Positions 54,205 through 61,376 of a stretch of 64,000 nucleotides of DNA are shown here, piece after piece. Position 1 is the stretch's first letter. Each line of letters opens with the position of its first letter. The notes beneath the pieces are model-generated. The model was not told where the DNA came from, did not search any database, and was given only the letters and a program-made list of their open reading frames with translations. This DNA comes from Aliarcobacter cryaerophilus ATCC 43158 (lineage in GTDB: Bacteria > Campylobacterota > Campylobacteria > Campylobacterales > Arcobacteraceae): NCBI RefSeq assembly GCF_003660105.1, contig NZ_CP032823.1:1240001-1304000 (forward strand), in the 5' to 3' direction. A program made the translations under genes and the position numbers.

Positions 54205-54783
54205 ATGAAAAATTTATGCGGAATTGATGAAGCAGGTCGTGGTCCACTTGCTGGTCCAATAGTAGTTGCTGGTGTTATTTTGGAAAAAGATATTTTAGGG
54301 CTAAATGATTCAAAAGTTTTGAGTGAAAAAAAAAGAGAAAAACTTTTTGATGAAATAAAAGAGAAATCAAAATATCATATAGTTTTCAAAAGTGCAAAAG
54401 AGATAGATGATTTTGGTATTAGTTTTTGTATTAAATCTTCAATTTTAGAAATAATGCAACAATTACAAAAATTTAGTAATAATTTTTTAATGGATGGAAA
54501 TACAAATTTTGGTATAGAAAATCTTAAAAAAGAGATAAAAGCAGATGCAAAATATGCTCAAGTTAGTGCTGCTTCAATTTTAGCAAAAGTTAGTCGAGAT
54601 AGATTTATGAATGAAATTTCAAGTAAATATCCAAATTATAACTTTCAAAAACATAAAGGATATGGAACAAAAGCACATATTGAAATTATAAGAGAGTTTG
54701 GAAGAAGTGATATTCATAGATTTAGTTTTAAATTAAAAGCTTTGGGTGAAACAGAGTTTATATTTCAAGAAACTCTGTTTTAA
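54205..54783 (+). CDS. rnhB: Ribonuclease HII
   Basis: Removes RNA from RNA/DNA hybrids and misincorporated ribonucleotides. The catalytic D7-E8 lie in CGIDEAGRGPLAGPIVVAGV. VSAASILAKVSRDRFM contains the conserved core helix, and KHKGYGTKAH the DNA-contacting segment. 192 residues is normal. The ribosome site AAAGG precedes ATG. Its last codons contain the hairpin that ends transcription. Confidence 0.96.
   Translation: MKNLCGIDEAGRGPLAGPIVVAGVILEKDILGLNDSKVLSEKKREKLFDEIKEKSKYHIVFKSAKEIDDFGISFCIKSSILEIMQQLQKFSNNFLMDGNTNFGIENLKKEIKADAKYAQVSAASILAKVSRDRFMNEISSKYPNYNFQKHKGYGTKAHIEIIREFGRSDIHRFSFKLKALGETEFIFQETLF
54749..54780 (+). terminator. Terminator built into the rnhB 3' end
   Basis: AAACAGAGTTT (54749-54759) pairs perfectly with AAACTCTGTTT (54770-54780) around a 10-nt loop; the stop codon follows immediately. 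The T-rich end is inside and just after the right arm. It separates rnhB from the convergent lipoprotein gene, which ends 29 nt downstream. Confidence 0.7.
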
Positions 54784-54812
54784 TTATTTACTATATTTAA
54801 TTTATTCTAAAA

Positions 54813-55505
54813 TTACTTATTAGGAAAAGAGATAACTTCTTCTAAATGTTTGATTACTTCCTTATAAAATTTTTCGACATTTTTATCTAAATTCTTATTA
54901 AAAAAATAATCACTTGAAAATTGACCCGTTGGAAAACTATTAAAATATTTATCTGAACCAAATTTATTTTTATATATTATTCTGTCTTCATTTAATTTTG
55001 ATATAGTATTTAAGATATTTACATCTTCTTCTTTATCCCAATTTGTTGATACATCTTCGACATCATATAAAAAAACATCTGTCCATATTGTGTACATTTC
55101 GCAAGTTTTATTATTTTCAAGATGATATCCTGTAATCTTTATAAATAATACTTTTTTTATAGGTTCATTTATATTTCTAATTTTTATATTTCTGTCTTGG
55201 AATAATTCTTGAAATTTAGATATATTATTTGTAATATCATATAAATAAACATCACTCTCTTTTTTACAAGATTCAACAGGCTTAAAAGTCATAATAGGTG
55301 CTATTGGAAAAGCAGCACTACCTGTAAACATAATAGATGTTGATGATCTAAAAACATCACCATTAATCTGTTCAACGATAATAGATACCTCATCTAAAAC
55401 TTTATAACTACTTTTTTTAGAAATATTATTAATTTTATTAGAACATCCAATAAGCATGAAAATTGGAATTATACTAATAAATGTTATTTTAAATAATTTA
55501 AACAT
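54813..55505 (-). CDS. Lipoprotein, paralogue of the one at 56949-57578
   Basis: 230 residues with a lipoprotein signal (lipobox LIGC near residue 21). The family is not known to me. It shares the order YKVLDEVSI, then VFLYDVEDVSTNW, then FNSFP, and a C-terminal helix VEKFYKEVIKHLEEVISFP with the protein encoded at 56949-57578 (YRILDEVSV, VFLYDVENVSKNW, FNSFP, VTKFFNIVIEDLERVVNFP), so the two are diverged duplicates. It lies at the far end of the minus-strand lipoprotein run behind the FHA-like genes. A role as immunity or envelope-protective lipoprotein is possible but only by position. Confidence 0.78.
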   Translation of the reverse strand: MFKLFKITFISIIPIFMLIGCSNKINNISKKSSYKVLDEVSIIVEQINGDVFRSSTSIMFTGSAAFPIAPIMTFKPVESCKKESDVYLYDITNNISKFQELFQDRNIKIRNINEPIKKVLFIKITGYHLENNKTCEMYTIWTDVFLYDVEDVSTNWDKEEDVNILNTISKLNEDRIIYKNKFGSDKYFNSFPTGQFSSDYFFNKNLDKNVEKFYKEVIKHLEEVISFPNK

Positions 55506-55584
55506 TTTTTCCTCTTATGTGATTTTATAATTAAAATATATTTTACTTTTCAGTTCCCAAAAAAATCTTGAGAATGAAAGAAAT

Positions 55585-56151
55585 CTATTTTCCTACTTCT
55601 GCTATCTCTTTTACAATCAAATCTGAAATTAAGTTTATATCTCTTGGCTCATCTTCTGCTTTCCACTTAAAAAATCCAATTTGAGTATTTATTGAAATCT
55701 CTTCAAAATATGAATATTTTGTTGTAGCTTTCCCTAATCCATAAGTTACTAAAAGCCTGTTATTTTGGTCAAAAATATCTAATGAATAATCAAAATAAGG
55801 TTTATTCAAAGCATTACCACCATAATTGTATCTTCTTTCATAGTTCATATTTACTTTTACTTTATAGCTATTTTCAACACTACCTAATAAATTCTTATCT
55901 TTTAATTTTTGATTTATAAATTTAACAAAAGAGTCTTTTAACTCATCTTCATTTTTAAAAGTAGTGTTATTTATATTTCTTCCGTGTCCATGAATTAGCG
56001 TTAAATTAAACTCTTCTATCACAAATTTTGCTTCACCTTTTTTTATTGGTGTTGGTTCAACTTTATAGTTGTAAATAGAACCACAACCTACAAAAAATGT
56101 CACTAAAAAAGCAACAACTACATAATTTAAAATTTTTCCTATACTGCTCAT
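55585..56151 (-). CDS. Lipoprotein of unknown function
   Basis: 188 residues: lipobox FVGC near residue 23. The mature protein has EEFNLTLIHGHGRNINNTTF and NYERRYNYGGNALNKPYFDY, and looks beta-rich. I recognise no family. It is the second gene from the end of the lipoprotein array, 79 nt after the 230-residue protein's start and 87 nt before the frameshifted Sel1 gene, so it is probably its own small unit. Function not assigned. Confidence 0.75.
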   Translation of the reverse strand: MSSIGKILNYVVVAFLVTFFVGCGSIYNYKVEPTPIKKGEAKFVIEEFNLTLIHGHGRNINNTTFKNEDELKDSFVKFINQKLKDKNLLGSVENSYKVKVNMNYERRYNYGGNALNKPYFDYSLDIFDQNNRLLVTYGLGKATTKYSYFEEISINTQIGFFKWKAEDEPRDINLISDLIVKEIAEVGK

Positions 56152-56238
56152 GTTTTTCCTTTTTGTTTTATTTTAAATAATTTTTTATTTTTTAAATTAT
56201 CGAAACTTTACTCATTTTTATCTTTTAAAAATAAAAAA

Positions 56239-56903
56239 TTACTTTTTGTGTAATGATTTTGTCCATTCTTCAGCCAACTTTATTGCTTCTTTTTTTTGTG
56301 AGATAGTTATTATTGAATCTAAATCATCAAGTCTTGCTCTAATAGACCACTTTAAGTTCATATTCTTTGAAAATTGTGTATTATATCTTGCTATATCTAG
56401 ATATTTATAAGCTTGAACTATATCTTTTGGCACACCATCTAATCCACTCATATACGAAATACCAAGATTGTATAAAGCTCTAATAGACCCTTAGTTGCCG
56501 CTACTTCGTAAATTTCAATTGCCTTTAATCTATCTTGCTTTATACCTAAACCTAAATCATACATATATCCAAGGTTATTAATAGCATCAAAATATCCTAT
56601 ATCTGAAGCTTTTTGATAATATCCAAATGCTTTATTATAATCTTTATTTACTCCTAAAAGACCATTTAGATATACATTCCCTAATTCATTTATAGCTTCT
56701 TCATTACCACTTGAAGCATCTTCTTCGAGCCACTTTAGTGCATTTTGGTAATCATCAGTTTTTTGATAAATAAGAACCAGTTTAGCCATAGAAAGTTTGT
56801 CGCCTTGTTCTGCTTTTTCTTTTAATTCATTTAGACTCGTGTTTTTTGAATAACAACCACTTATTATAAACAAAATAGTTATTATTAATAAAATATTTTT
56901 CAT
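56239..56903 (-). pseudogene. Sel1-repeat lipoprotein gene broken by a one-base frameshift
   Basis: The first 151-codon part (lipobox ISGC; Sel1 repeats such as NEEAINELGNVYLNGLLGVN and FDAINNLGYMYDLGLGIKQD) ends at 56448. A second frame continues the repeats with ALYNLGISYMSGLDGVPKDI and reaches 56239. Joining them needs one extra base at about 56488-56492, where the coding strand reads AAGGG but AAAGGG would keep frame (TKGS instead of TKGLL). Restored, the protein is 221 residues. This is either a recent inactivation, phase variation at a short A run, or a sequencing error. Sel1-repeat lipoproteins are known as envelope proteins and as immunity-type proteins. Confidence 0.85.
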
Positions 56904-56948
56904 GTTTTTCCTTTTCTATTATAAATAAAATTCTCCCCCTATTTTAGT

Positions 56949-57578
56949 TTATGGGAAGTTTACAACTCTCTCTAAATCTTCAATTACTATATTAAAAAAT
57001 TTTGTTACATCTTCTTTTGTTGTTTGATTAAATTTGTAAGAAAAATAATTATAGTCAGTAACTGGGAAACTGTTAAAATTTTCATCTGAAAAATATCTAT
57101 TAGTATAAATTATATTATCATCTTTTAATAAATCTATTTCATTTATAATATCTTCATAAGTTTTTGAGCTCCAATTTTTAGATACATTTTCAACATCATA
57201 TAAAAAAACTTCTGTATAAATTTCATTTGGTTTACAAAAACTACTAAATGTATTTTTATATACCATTGGCTTTATAACTATTAATCTCTTTACAGATTTT
57301 CCTAAGTTTACTACTTCTATATTTTTATTTTTCAATATTTGACTAAATTTAACAGTATCAGTAAGTTGATTAAGCCATAATTTACTTATAATAGAACATT
57401 TATCATTTGTAACATTTCTATGATTATATATAATTTCAATATTTTTACTAATTCCAACAACTGATACTTCATCTAAAATTCTATATTTATCGTTAATAGA
57501 AGTATTATCTATCTTTTTATAACAAGCACTAAAAAACAATACTACTAAAAACAAATTCACAATAATTCTTTTATTCAT
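56949..57578 (-). CDS. Lipoprotein, paralogue of the one at 54813-55505
   Basis: 209 residues with lipobox FSAC near residue 19. Motifs shared with its paralogue are YRILDEVSV, EIYTEVFLYDVENVSKNW, FNSFPVTDY and the C-terminal VTKFFNIVIEDLERVVNFP. The start follows AAAGGA. It overlaps the upstream membrane protein gene by 8 nt, so both are in one transcript. Family and function not recognised; duplication next to toxin-like genes suggests diversification of an immunity-type protein. Confidence 0.78.
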   Translation of the reverse strand: MNKRIIVNLFLVVLFFSACYKKIDNTSINDKYRILDEVSVVGISKNIEIIYNHRNVTNDKCSIISKLWLNQLTDTVKFSQILKNKNIEVVNLGKSVKRLIVIKPMVYKNTFSSFCKPNEIYTEVFLYDVENVSKNWSSKTYEDIINEIDLLKDDNIIYTNRYFSDENFNSFPVTDYNYFSYKFNQTTKEDVTKFFNIVIEDLERVVNFP

Positions 57579-57981
57579 TTTTATCCTTTCTTTTATATCC
57601 GATATTTGGACTTTTCTTATCTAAATCTCTACAAGATTTACATACTCCATTTTTTATTTCACTTGATTTTACAACCTTATTACAATTCAAACAAGTTTTT
57701 TGGCTATCAAGATAATTATTCCATTTCTCTTTTAAATATAAATCTAAACCTCCTGTTATTTTAAAGGGCTTTAATTTATGATATACATAAAATAAAGGAA
57801 AGATGCCAAGAGAAATAAGGTCTCTTTCTACAAATGTTAATTCTAAGCCATAATATTTAAATGTACCAAGAAATGAAAATATAATAAGCCCTATTCCAGC
57901 AAAAAATGAGAGATAAGCTAAAAAATATTTTATATATATTTCATACTTACCTCTTTGGACTAAAGTCATTAAATACATCAT
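57571..57981 (-). CDS. Membrane protein with C-terminal zinc-ribbon-like cysteines
   Basis: 136 residues with two membrane segments (about 20-45 and 52-68) and a cytoplasmic tail with CLNCNKVV ... CKSC, a four-cysteine ribbon pattern. The ATG at 57981 would overlap the 59-residue gene by 35 nt; the ATG four codons later, within the overlap, is also possible. No family recognised. The coupling to the lipoprotein gene behind it suggests a joint role. Unknown function. Confidence 0.6.
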   Translation of the reverse strand: MMYLMTLVQRGKYEIYIKYFLAYLSFFAGIGLIIFSFLGTFKYYGLELTFVERDLISLGIFPLFYVYHKLKPFKITGGLDLYLKEKWNNYLDSQKTCLNCNKVVKSSEIKNGVCKSCRDLDKKSPNIGYKRKDKNE

Positions 57982-58126
57982 TATATTTTATATCATCAGG
58001 AGTTACTCCATACTTCATTAATTTTTCACCATTTACAGAACTTGAGCTTCCACCTACATTTAAGTTTAAAGAAGCATTTAAACTTTGAACAATAAAAAAG
58101 ATAAATAAGAAAATACTATTTTTCAT
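57947..58126 (-). CDS. Small secreted peptide with FHA-like patch
   Basis: 59 residues, too short for the usual ORF list. The N-terminus (MKNSIFLFIFFIVQSLNA) is a signal peptide, followed by LNVGGSSSSVNGEKLMKYGV and an acidic tail. The segment encoding NVGGSSSSVNG matches the FHA-like gene at 62641-62676 in 35 of 36 bases, where the protein reads NVNVGGGSSSVNG. It may be the degraded end of a further FHA copy, or a captured chimera. It lies 9 nt before the lipoprotein gene at 58135 on the same strand, so it may be expressed with the FHA-linked genes. Confidence 0.55.
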   Translation of the reverse strand: MKNSIFLFIFFIVQSLNASLNLNVGGSSSSVNGEKLMKYGVTPDDIKYNDVFNDFSPKR

Positions 58127-58134
58127 TTATTTTC

Positions 58135-58449
58135 TTAAATCTGAAACCCATAAGCTTGTTGTTCTTTACAAAATTCTTTTCCAGAAATTATAATCCAACC
58201 TATAACCTTTTCAGGTTTATCATCTCGGTTAGTCAGGTGACCAAAGATACATCTTGGGTCATCACCTTTAAATTTATAAATATATTTATCTTCACTGTAA
58301 ATCTCTCTAAACTTCTTATTTGCATTTGGAGTATATGACTTTCCTATATTCCAATTATTATTATTTTCAAATACTTCATAAGTTGCAGGTCCTGCATAAC
58401 AACCATTCAGTCCTACTAAAGTTAATATTATAAGTATAATATTTTTCAT
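58135..58449 (-). CDS. Small lipoprotein coupled to the second FHA fragment
   Basis: 104 residues; lipobox LNGC near residue 16. The mature part has NNNNWNIGKSYTPNANKKF and ends with KEFCKEQQAYGFQI. Its ATG overlaps the stop of the preceding FHA fragment (ATGA), the strongest form of translational coupling. By position it is an immunity-type lipoprotein candidate for the C-terminus of that fragment. It does not resemble the other lipoproteins of the array. Function not known. Confidence 0.72.
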   Translation of the reverse strand: MKNIILIILTLVGLNGCYAGPATYEVFENNNNWNIGKSYTPNANKKFREIYSEDKYIYKFKGDDPRCIFGHLTNRDDKPEKVIGWIIISGKEFCKEQQAYGFQI

Positions 58450-60770
58450 TTATTATCCTTTGCATTATTTATGGCTTCTTGTTTTTTATCTTTATTTTCA
58501 TTTAAGAAATATCTAACATCTTGGATATATTGATAGTTATCTTGTATGAATGTCCCTGCTGCAAATGGAGCAGCTGGTATTAAGAGTACTCCACTTCCTA
58601 ATGTTCCATTTATAAAATCATTTTTTATTATACTTGTTTGTCCACCAATATTTTGATAATTCCAACTAGATAGAGCATCGTGTGGTCCCGCGAAATTCTC
58701 TAATACATATCCAAAAAATCCTGTTTTATCAATCTTAACTCCAAACAGTGTTCTATCTCCAAATACATATCCTCCTGTTGGTCCTTCGATTGGTCTAAAA
58801 TAAAATTGTCCATCTTCTTTAACTACTAATTCTGGAAAAGCTCCTGCTAACTCATTATTTCCAAGTATACTTTTATTTCCTGTAAGATTTGTACGATTTA
58901 TCCCTATTGCATTTTCATCATTTTTCCCTGGGTAGTCATAGTTTGTTTCTTGATATTTTCTCATCTGTAATGCTCCATCACTTACTACTGATATTATTGC
59001 TCCTGTTACAAAGCCATCTTTAAACTCTCCACCTCTTATTTCTGAGCTTATCCCTTGTCCTATTCCATTTATACTTGCATTTTTTACATAATCAGATACT
59101 GCCATATTTTCTTTTAAAGCATTTGTTCCTAATGTACTATTTGCATAAGATAAAATTCCAGTAGTTACTGCACTTGTTACTACTTTCTCTAAATCTAATT
59201 GTGGTTTATTCCCTGTTATTGCTGATGTTACCAAAGATGTTGTTGCTTGTGTTGTTACTGCTTGAATAGTTGCTTGTATTGCTGTTTGAACTGCTAGTTG
59301 TGTTGCTGTTGCACTAGCTCCTGCAGCTGCTGCTCCTGATAAAGAACCTGCAATACCTGCTCCTGCACCTGCTGTAAAGTATGTTACTATAACTGTAATT
59401 ATCAATGCTCCTAATCCACTTAGAGTTGTTGTTTTATCATGCCACTCTTTAGAGTTTGCTATTTGTTTTACTAGGTTTATTTGTTCAACTGTAAGATTTC
59501 CTTGGCTTGAAAGAGTTTTTATTAGGTTATCAGTTTCTAGTTGATCTGTTATATCTTTTTTATTAAAGATTAGTTTATCATTTACTTCTATTGTACTTGG
59601 TATTACAACTTCTTCTATCTTACCTTTATTCTCAATAGTTGCTGTTAGTATTCCACCTTTTATAGAGAACTCATTTTCATAAAGGCTCTCTTTAGAGGAA
59701 ATCATATTTAATATCTCTGTTGTTATTTCCATTGAGTTTGCTTTTAGTTTAGAGGCTTCTACATTTATTGTTTTTGCATCTAGTATCATATTATTTGCAG
59801 ATATTTCAGAGCTTTTTATTTTTAGGTTATCTTTTTCTAGTTTATACTCATTTTTTATCATTCCACCAAAAGATGATTTACTTCTTTCGTGCAGTTCCCC
59901 TTCTCTATACTCCTTTGCTATTATATTTACATCACCATCTTTTGCATTTACGATAATATTATCTTGAGCTTTTAGCTTAGATGCCTCTAAATTTACATTA
60001 TTAGAAGCATTTATTACTATATCATTTGCATTTAGTTCACTAGAGTTTACACTCTCTTTATAGACCATATCTCTTTGTGTTTTTTTACTCATAAACCCTT
60101 TTGTAGTTGTTTGTGTATCTCTATAATATTCACTATTTAAAGCTAGAATATTTACATCATTTTGGGCATTTAGATTTATTTGGTTATTTGCATTTAGTTT
60201 AGAGGCTTCTAGGTTTATATTATTACCACTTTGCATTAAAATATTATTTGCATTTATATCTGATGTTTGGTATTGCACATCTTTTGCTTTATCAAATCCA
60301 CCTTTAAAGTAAACATTATATCCTTGCTCTAGTTTTATTGCATTTAGGTTTATATCTCCACTTTGAGTTTGAAGAAGCAGACTATCTTTTGCACTTAAGT
60401 TTGCTCCTATATTTGTTATATCATTCTTTGCTTGGATTACTAAGTTTCCATTTGTTGCTTCTATAGAGCTTGTTTTTCCTAGGTTTGTATATGTAAAATC
60501 ATTTATTCCAAATTTTAGATTATTCGTATTTGAGTATGTTTCATTTATCACACTTCCATTTATTGAAGCTATTTGGACATCACTACCTTTTATACTTCCT
60601 CCATTTTTATTTACAAAGTCATCATTTGAGATTAAAGTTGCTTTTCCTTTTGAAAGTAATACTCCTGCATTATTTGTAATACTATTTGCACTTATATTCA
60701 TATTTTCGTTTGTTTTTATAAATGTTAGTTTTAACAATATTTTTTTATTTAATATTGGGTTTATGCTCAA
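58446..60770 (-). CDS. FHA/CdiA-like C-terminal fragment without signal peptide
   Basis: 774 residues. After a short unrelated start (first codon TTG at 60770, preceded two codons earlier by a stop) the protein enters FHA-type repeats at about residue 22 (MNISANSITNNAGVLLSKGK), with many INA/NNI-type units and PF13332-like repeats. A hydrophobic, small-residue stretch (about 455-520, YFTAGAGAGIAGSLSGAAAA) follows, as seen in CdiA-like proteins before the variable end. The final 200 residues contain GPTGGYVFGDRTLFGVKID and ENFAGPHDALSSWNYQNIGG, a domain common to FHA C-termini. No TPS secretion domain or export signal is present, so it is a displaced CT module or a decayed gene. Confidence 0.75.
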   Translation of the reverse strand: MSINPILNKKILLKLTFIKTNENMNISANSITNNAGVLLSKGKATLISNDDFVNKNGGSIKGSDVQIASINGSVINETYSNTNNLKFGINDFTYTNLGKTSSIEATNGNLVIQAKNDITNIGANLSAKDSLLLQTQSGDINLNAIKLEQGYNVYFKGGFDKAKDVQYQTSDINANNILMQSGNNINLEASKLNANNQINLNAQNDVNILALNSEYYRDTQTTTKGFMSKKTQRDMVYKESVNSSELNANDIVINASNNVNLEASKLKAQDNIIVNAKDGDVNIIAKEYREGELHERSKSSFGGMIKNEYKLEKDNLKIKSSEISANNMILDAKTINVEASKLKANSMEITTEILNMISSKESLYENEFSIKGGILTATIENKGKIEEVVIPSTIEVNDKLIFNKKDITDQLETDNLIKTLSSQGNLTVEQINLVKQIANSKEWHDKTTTLSGLGALIITVIVTYFTAGAGAGIAGSLSGAAAAGASATATQLAVQTAIQATIQAVTTQATTSLVTSAITGNKPQLDLEKVVTSAVTTGILSYANSTLGTNALKENMAVSDYVKNASINGIGQGISSEIRGGEFKDGFVTGAIISVVSDGALQMRKYQETNYDYPGKNDENAIGINRTNLTGNKSILGNNELAGAFPELVVKEDGQFYFRPIEGPTGGYVFGDRTLFGVKIDKTGFFGYVLENFAGPHDALSSWNYQNIGGQTSIIKNDFINGTLGSGVLLIPAAPFAAGTFIQDNYQYIQDVRYFLNENKDKKQEAINNAKDNK

Positions 60771-60804
60771 GTTTTATTACCTTTTATTTTCTACTTTCGT
60801 CTGC

Positions 60805-60836
60805 ATTCCCAATGTGGACATTGGGAACGAGGGAAT
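60805..60836. repeat. REP-like palindromic repeat at the FHA fragment boundary
   Basis: TTCCCAATGT (60806-60815) and ACATTGGGAA (60818-60827) form a perfect 10-bp hairpin with a 2-nt loop, followed by CGAGGGAAT. The GC content is higher than the surroundings. Sequences of this type (TTCCCA...TGGGAA followed by CGAGG) occur as dispersed hairpin repeats in many bacteria. It lies between the lipoprotein gene ending at 60852 and the FHA fragment starting at 60770, i.e. at the likely breakpoint. No second copy was seen in the window. Confidence 0.6.
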
Positions 60837-60851
60837 TTTTATTGCCTTTTA

Positions 60852-61376
60852 CTATTCTTCACTCAATGGCTTATCTAAAATAGATTGCTTTACATAAATA
60901 TCTATTTTTTCATAAATATTTGGATAAAGCTTACACCAAGCATTTTCATAACATTGTTTAACAGCTAAAATTTCCTCATCACTATTTATAGCCTCAGGTT
61001 TATTTCTATAAGAATCAATATGTTTTACAAAACTATCATTTATTTTATTATAGTAAAACAAATTATCATCATCTTGATAGTTAAATCTTTTACCATTATG
61101 TTTTATTGTCCAAATATCTTTTTTAGGAATTTCTATATCACTTTTTCCATCTTCTGTTGTTTGATAATATTTAATTATAAACTTATATTTTATTTTATCT
61201 GCACTTGCCCCATAAAATGCCGTTCCTTTTGGAATATCTTCCTTATTATATTCTGGATTAAAATACCATCGTTCAGTGATAGTTCCTCCCGCAATAATTT
61301 TTTTTGCTCCCATAAAATTAGCACCCAAACAACCATTTAAGAGAAATAAACTAATAAAAATTAATAAATATTTCAT
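60852..61376 (-). CDS. Lipoprotein coupled to the first FHA-like gene, candidate immunity protein
   Basis: 174 residues with lipobox LNGC near residue 16. The mature part reads beta-rich (GTITERWYFNPEYN, AFYGASADKIKYKFIIKYYQ) and ends with acidic residues. Its ATG shares one base with the FHA stop (TAATG). A lipoprotein directly coupled to an FHA-type protein with a hydrolase-like end would fit a periplasmic immunity protein. The fold is not recognised. Confidence 0.75.
   Translation of the reverse strand: MKYLLIFISLFLLNGCLGANFMGAKKIIAGGTITERWYFNPEYNKEDIPKGTAFYGASADKIKYKFIIKYYQTTEDGKSDIEIPKKDIWTIKHNGKRFNYQDDDNLFYYNKINDSFVKHIDSYRNKPEAINSDEEILAVKQCYENAWCKLYPNIYEKIDIYVKQSILDKPLSEE

Noticed and set aside
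61020-61340. Plus-strand frame across the lipoprotein gene 60852-61376
   Set aside because: Antisense shadow rich in I/F/Y from AT-rich DNA; the minus frame has lipobox and coupling.
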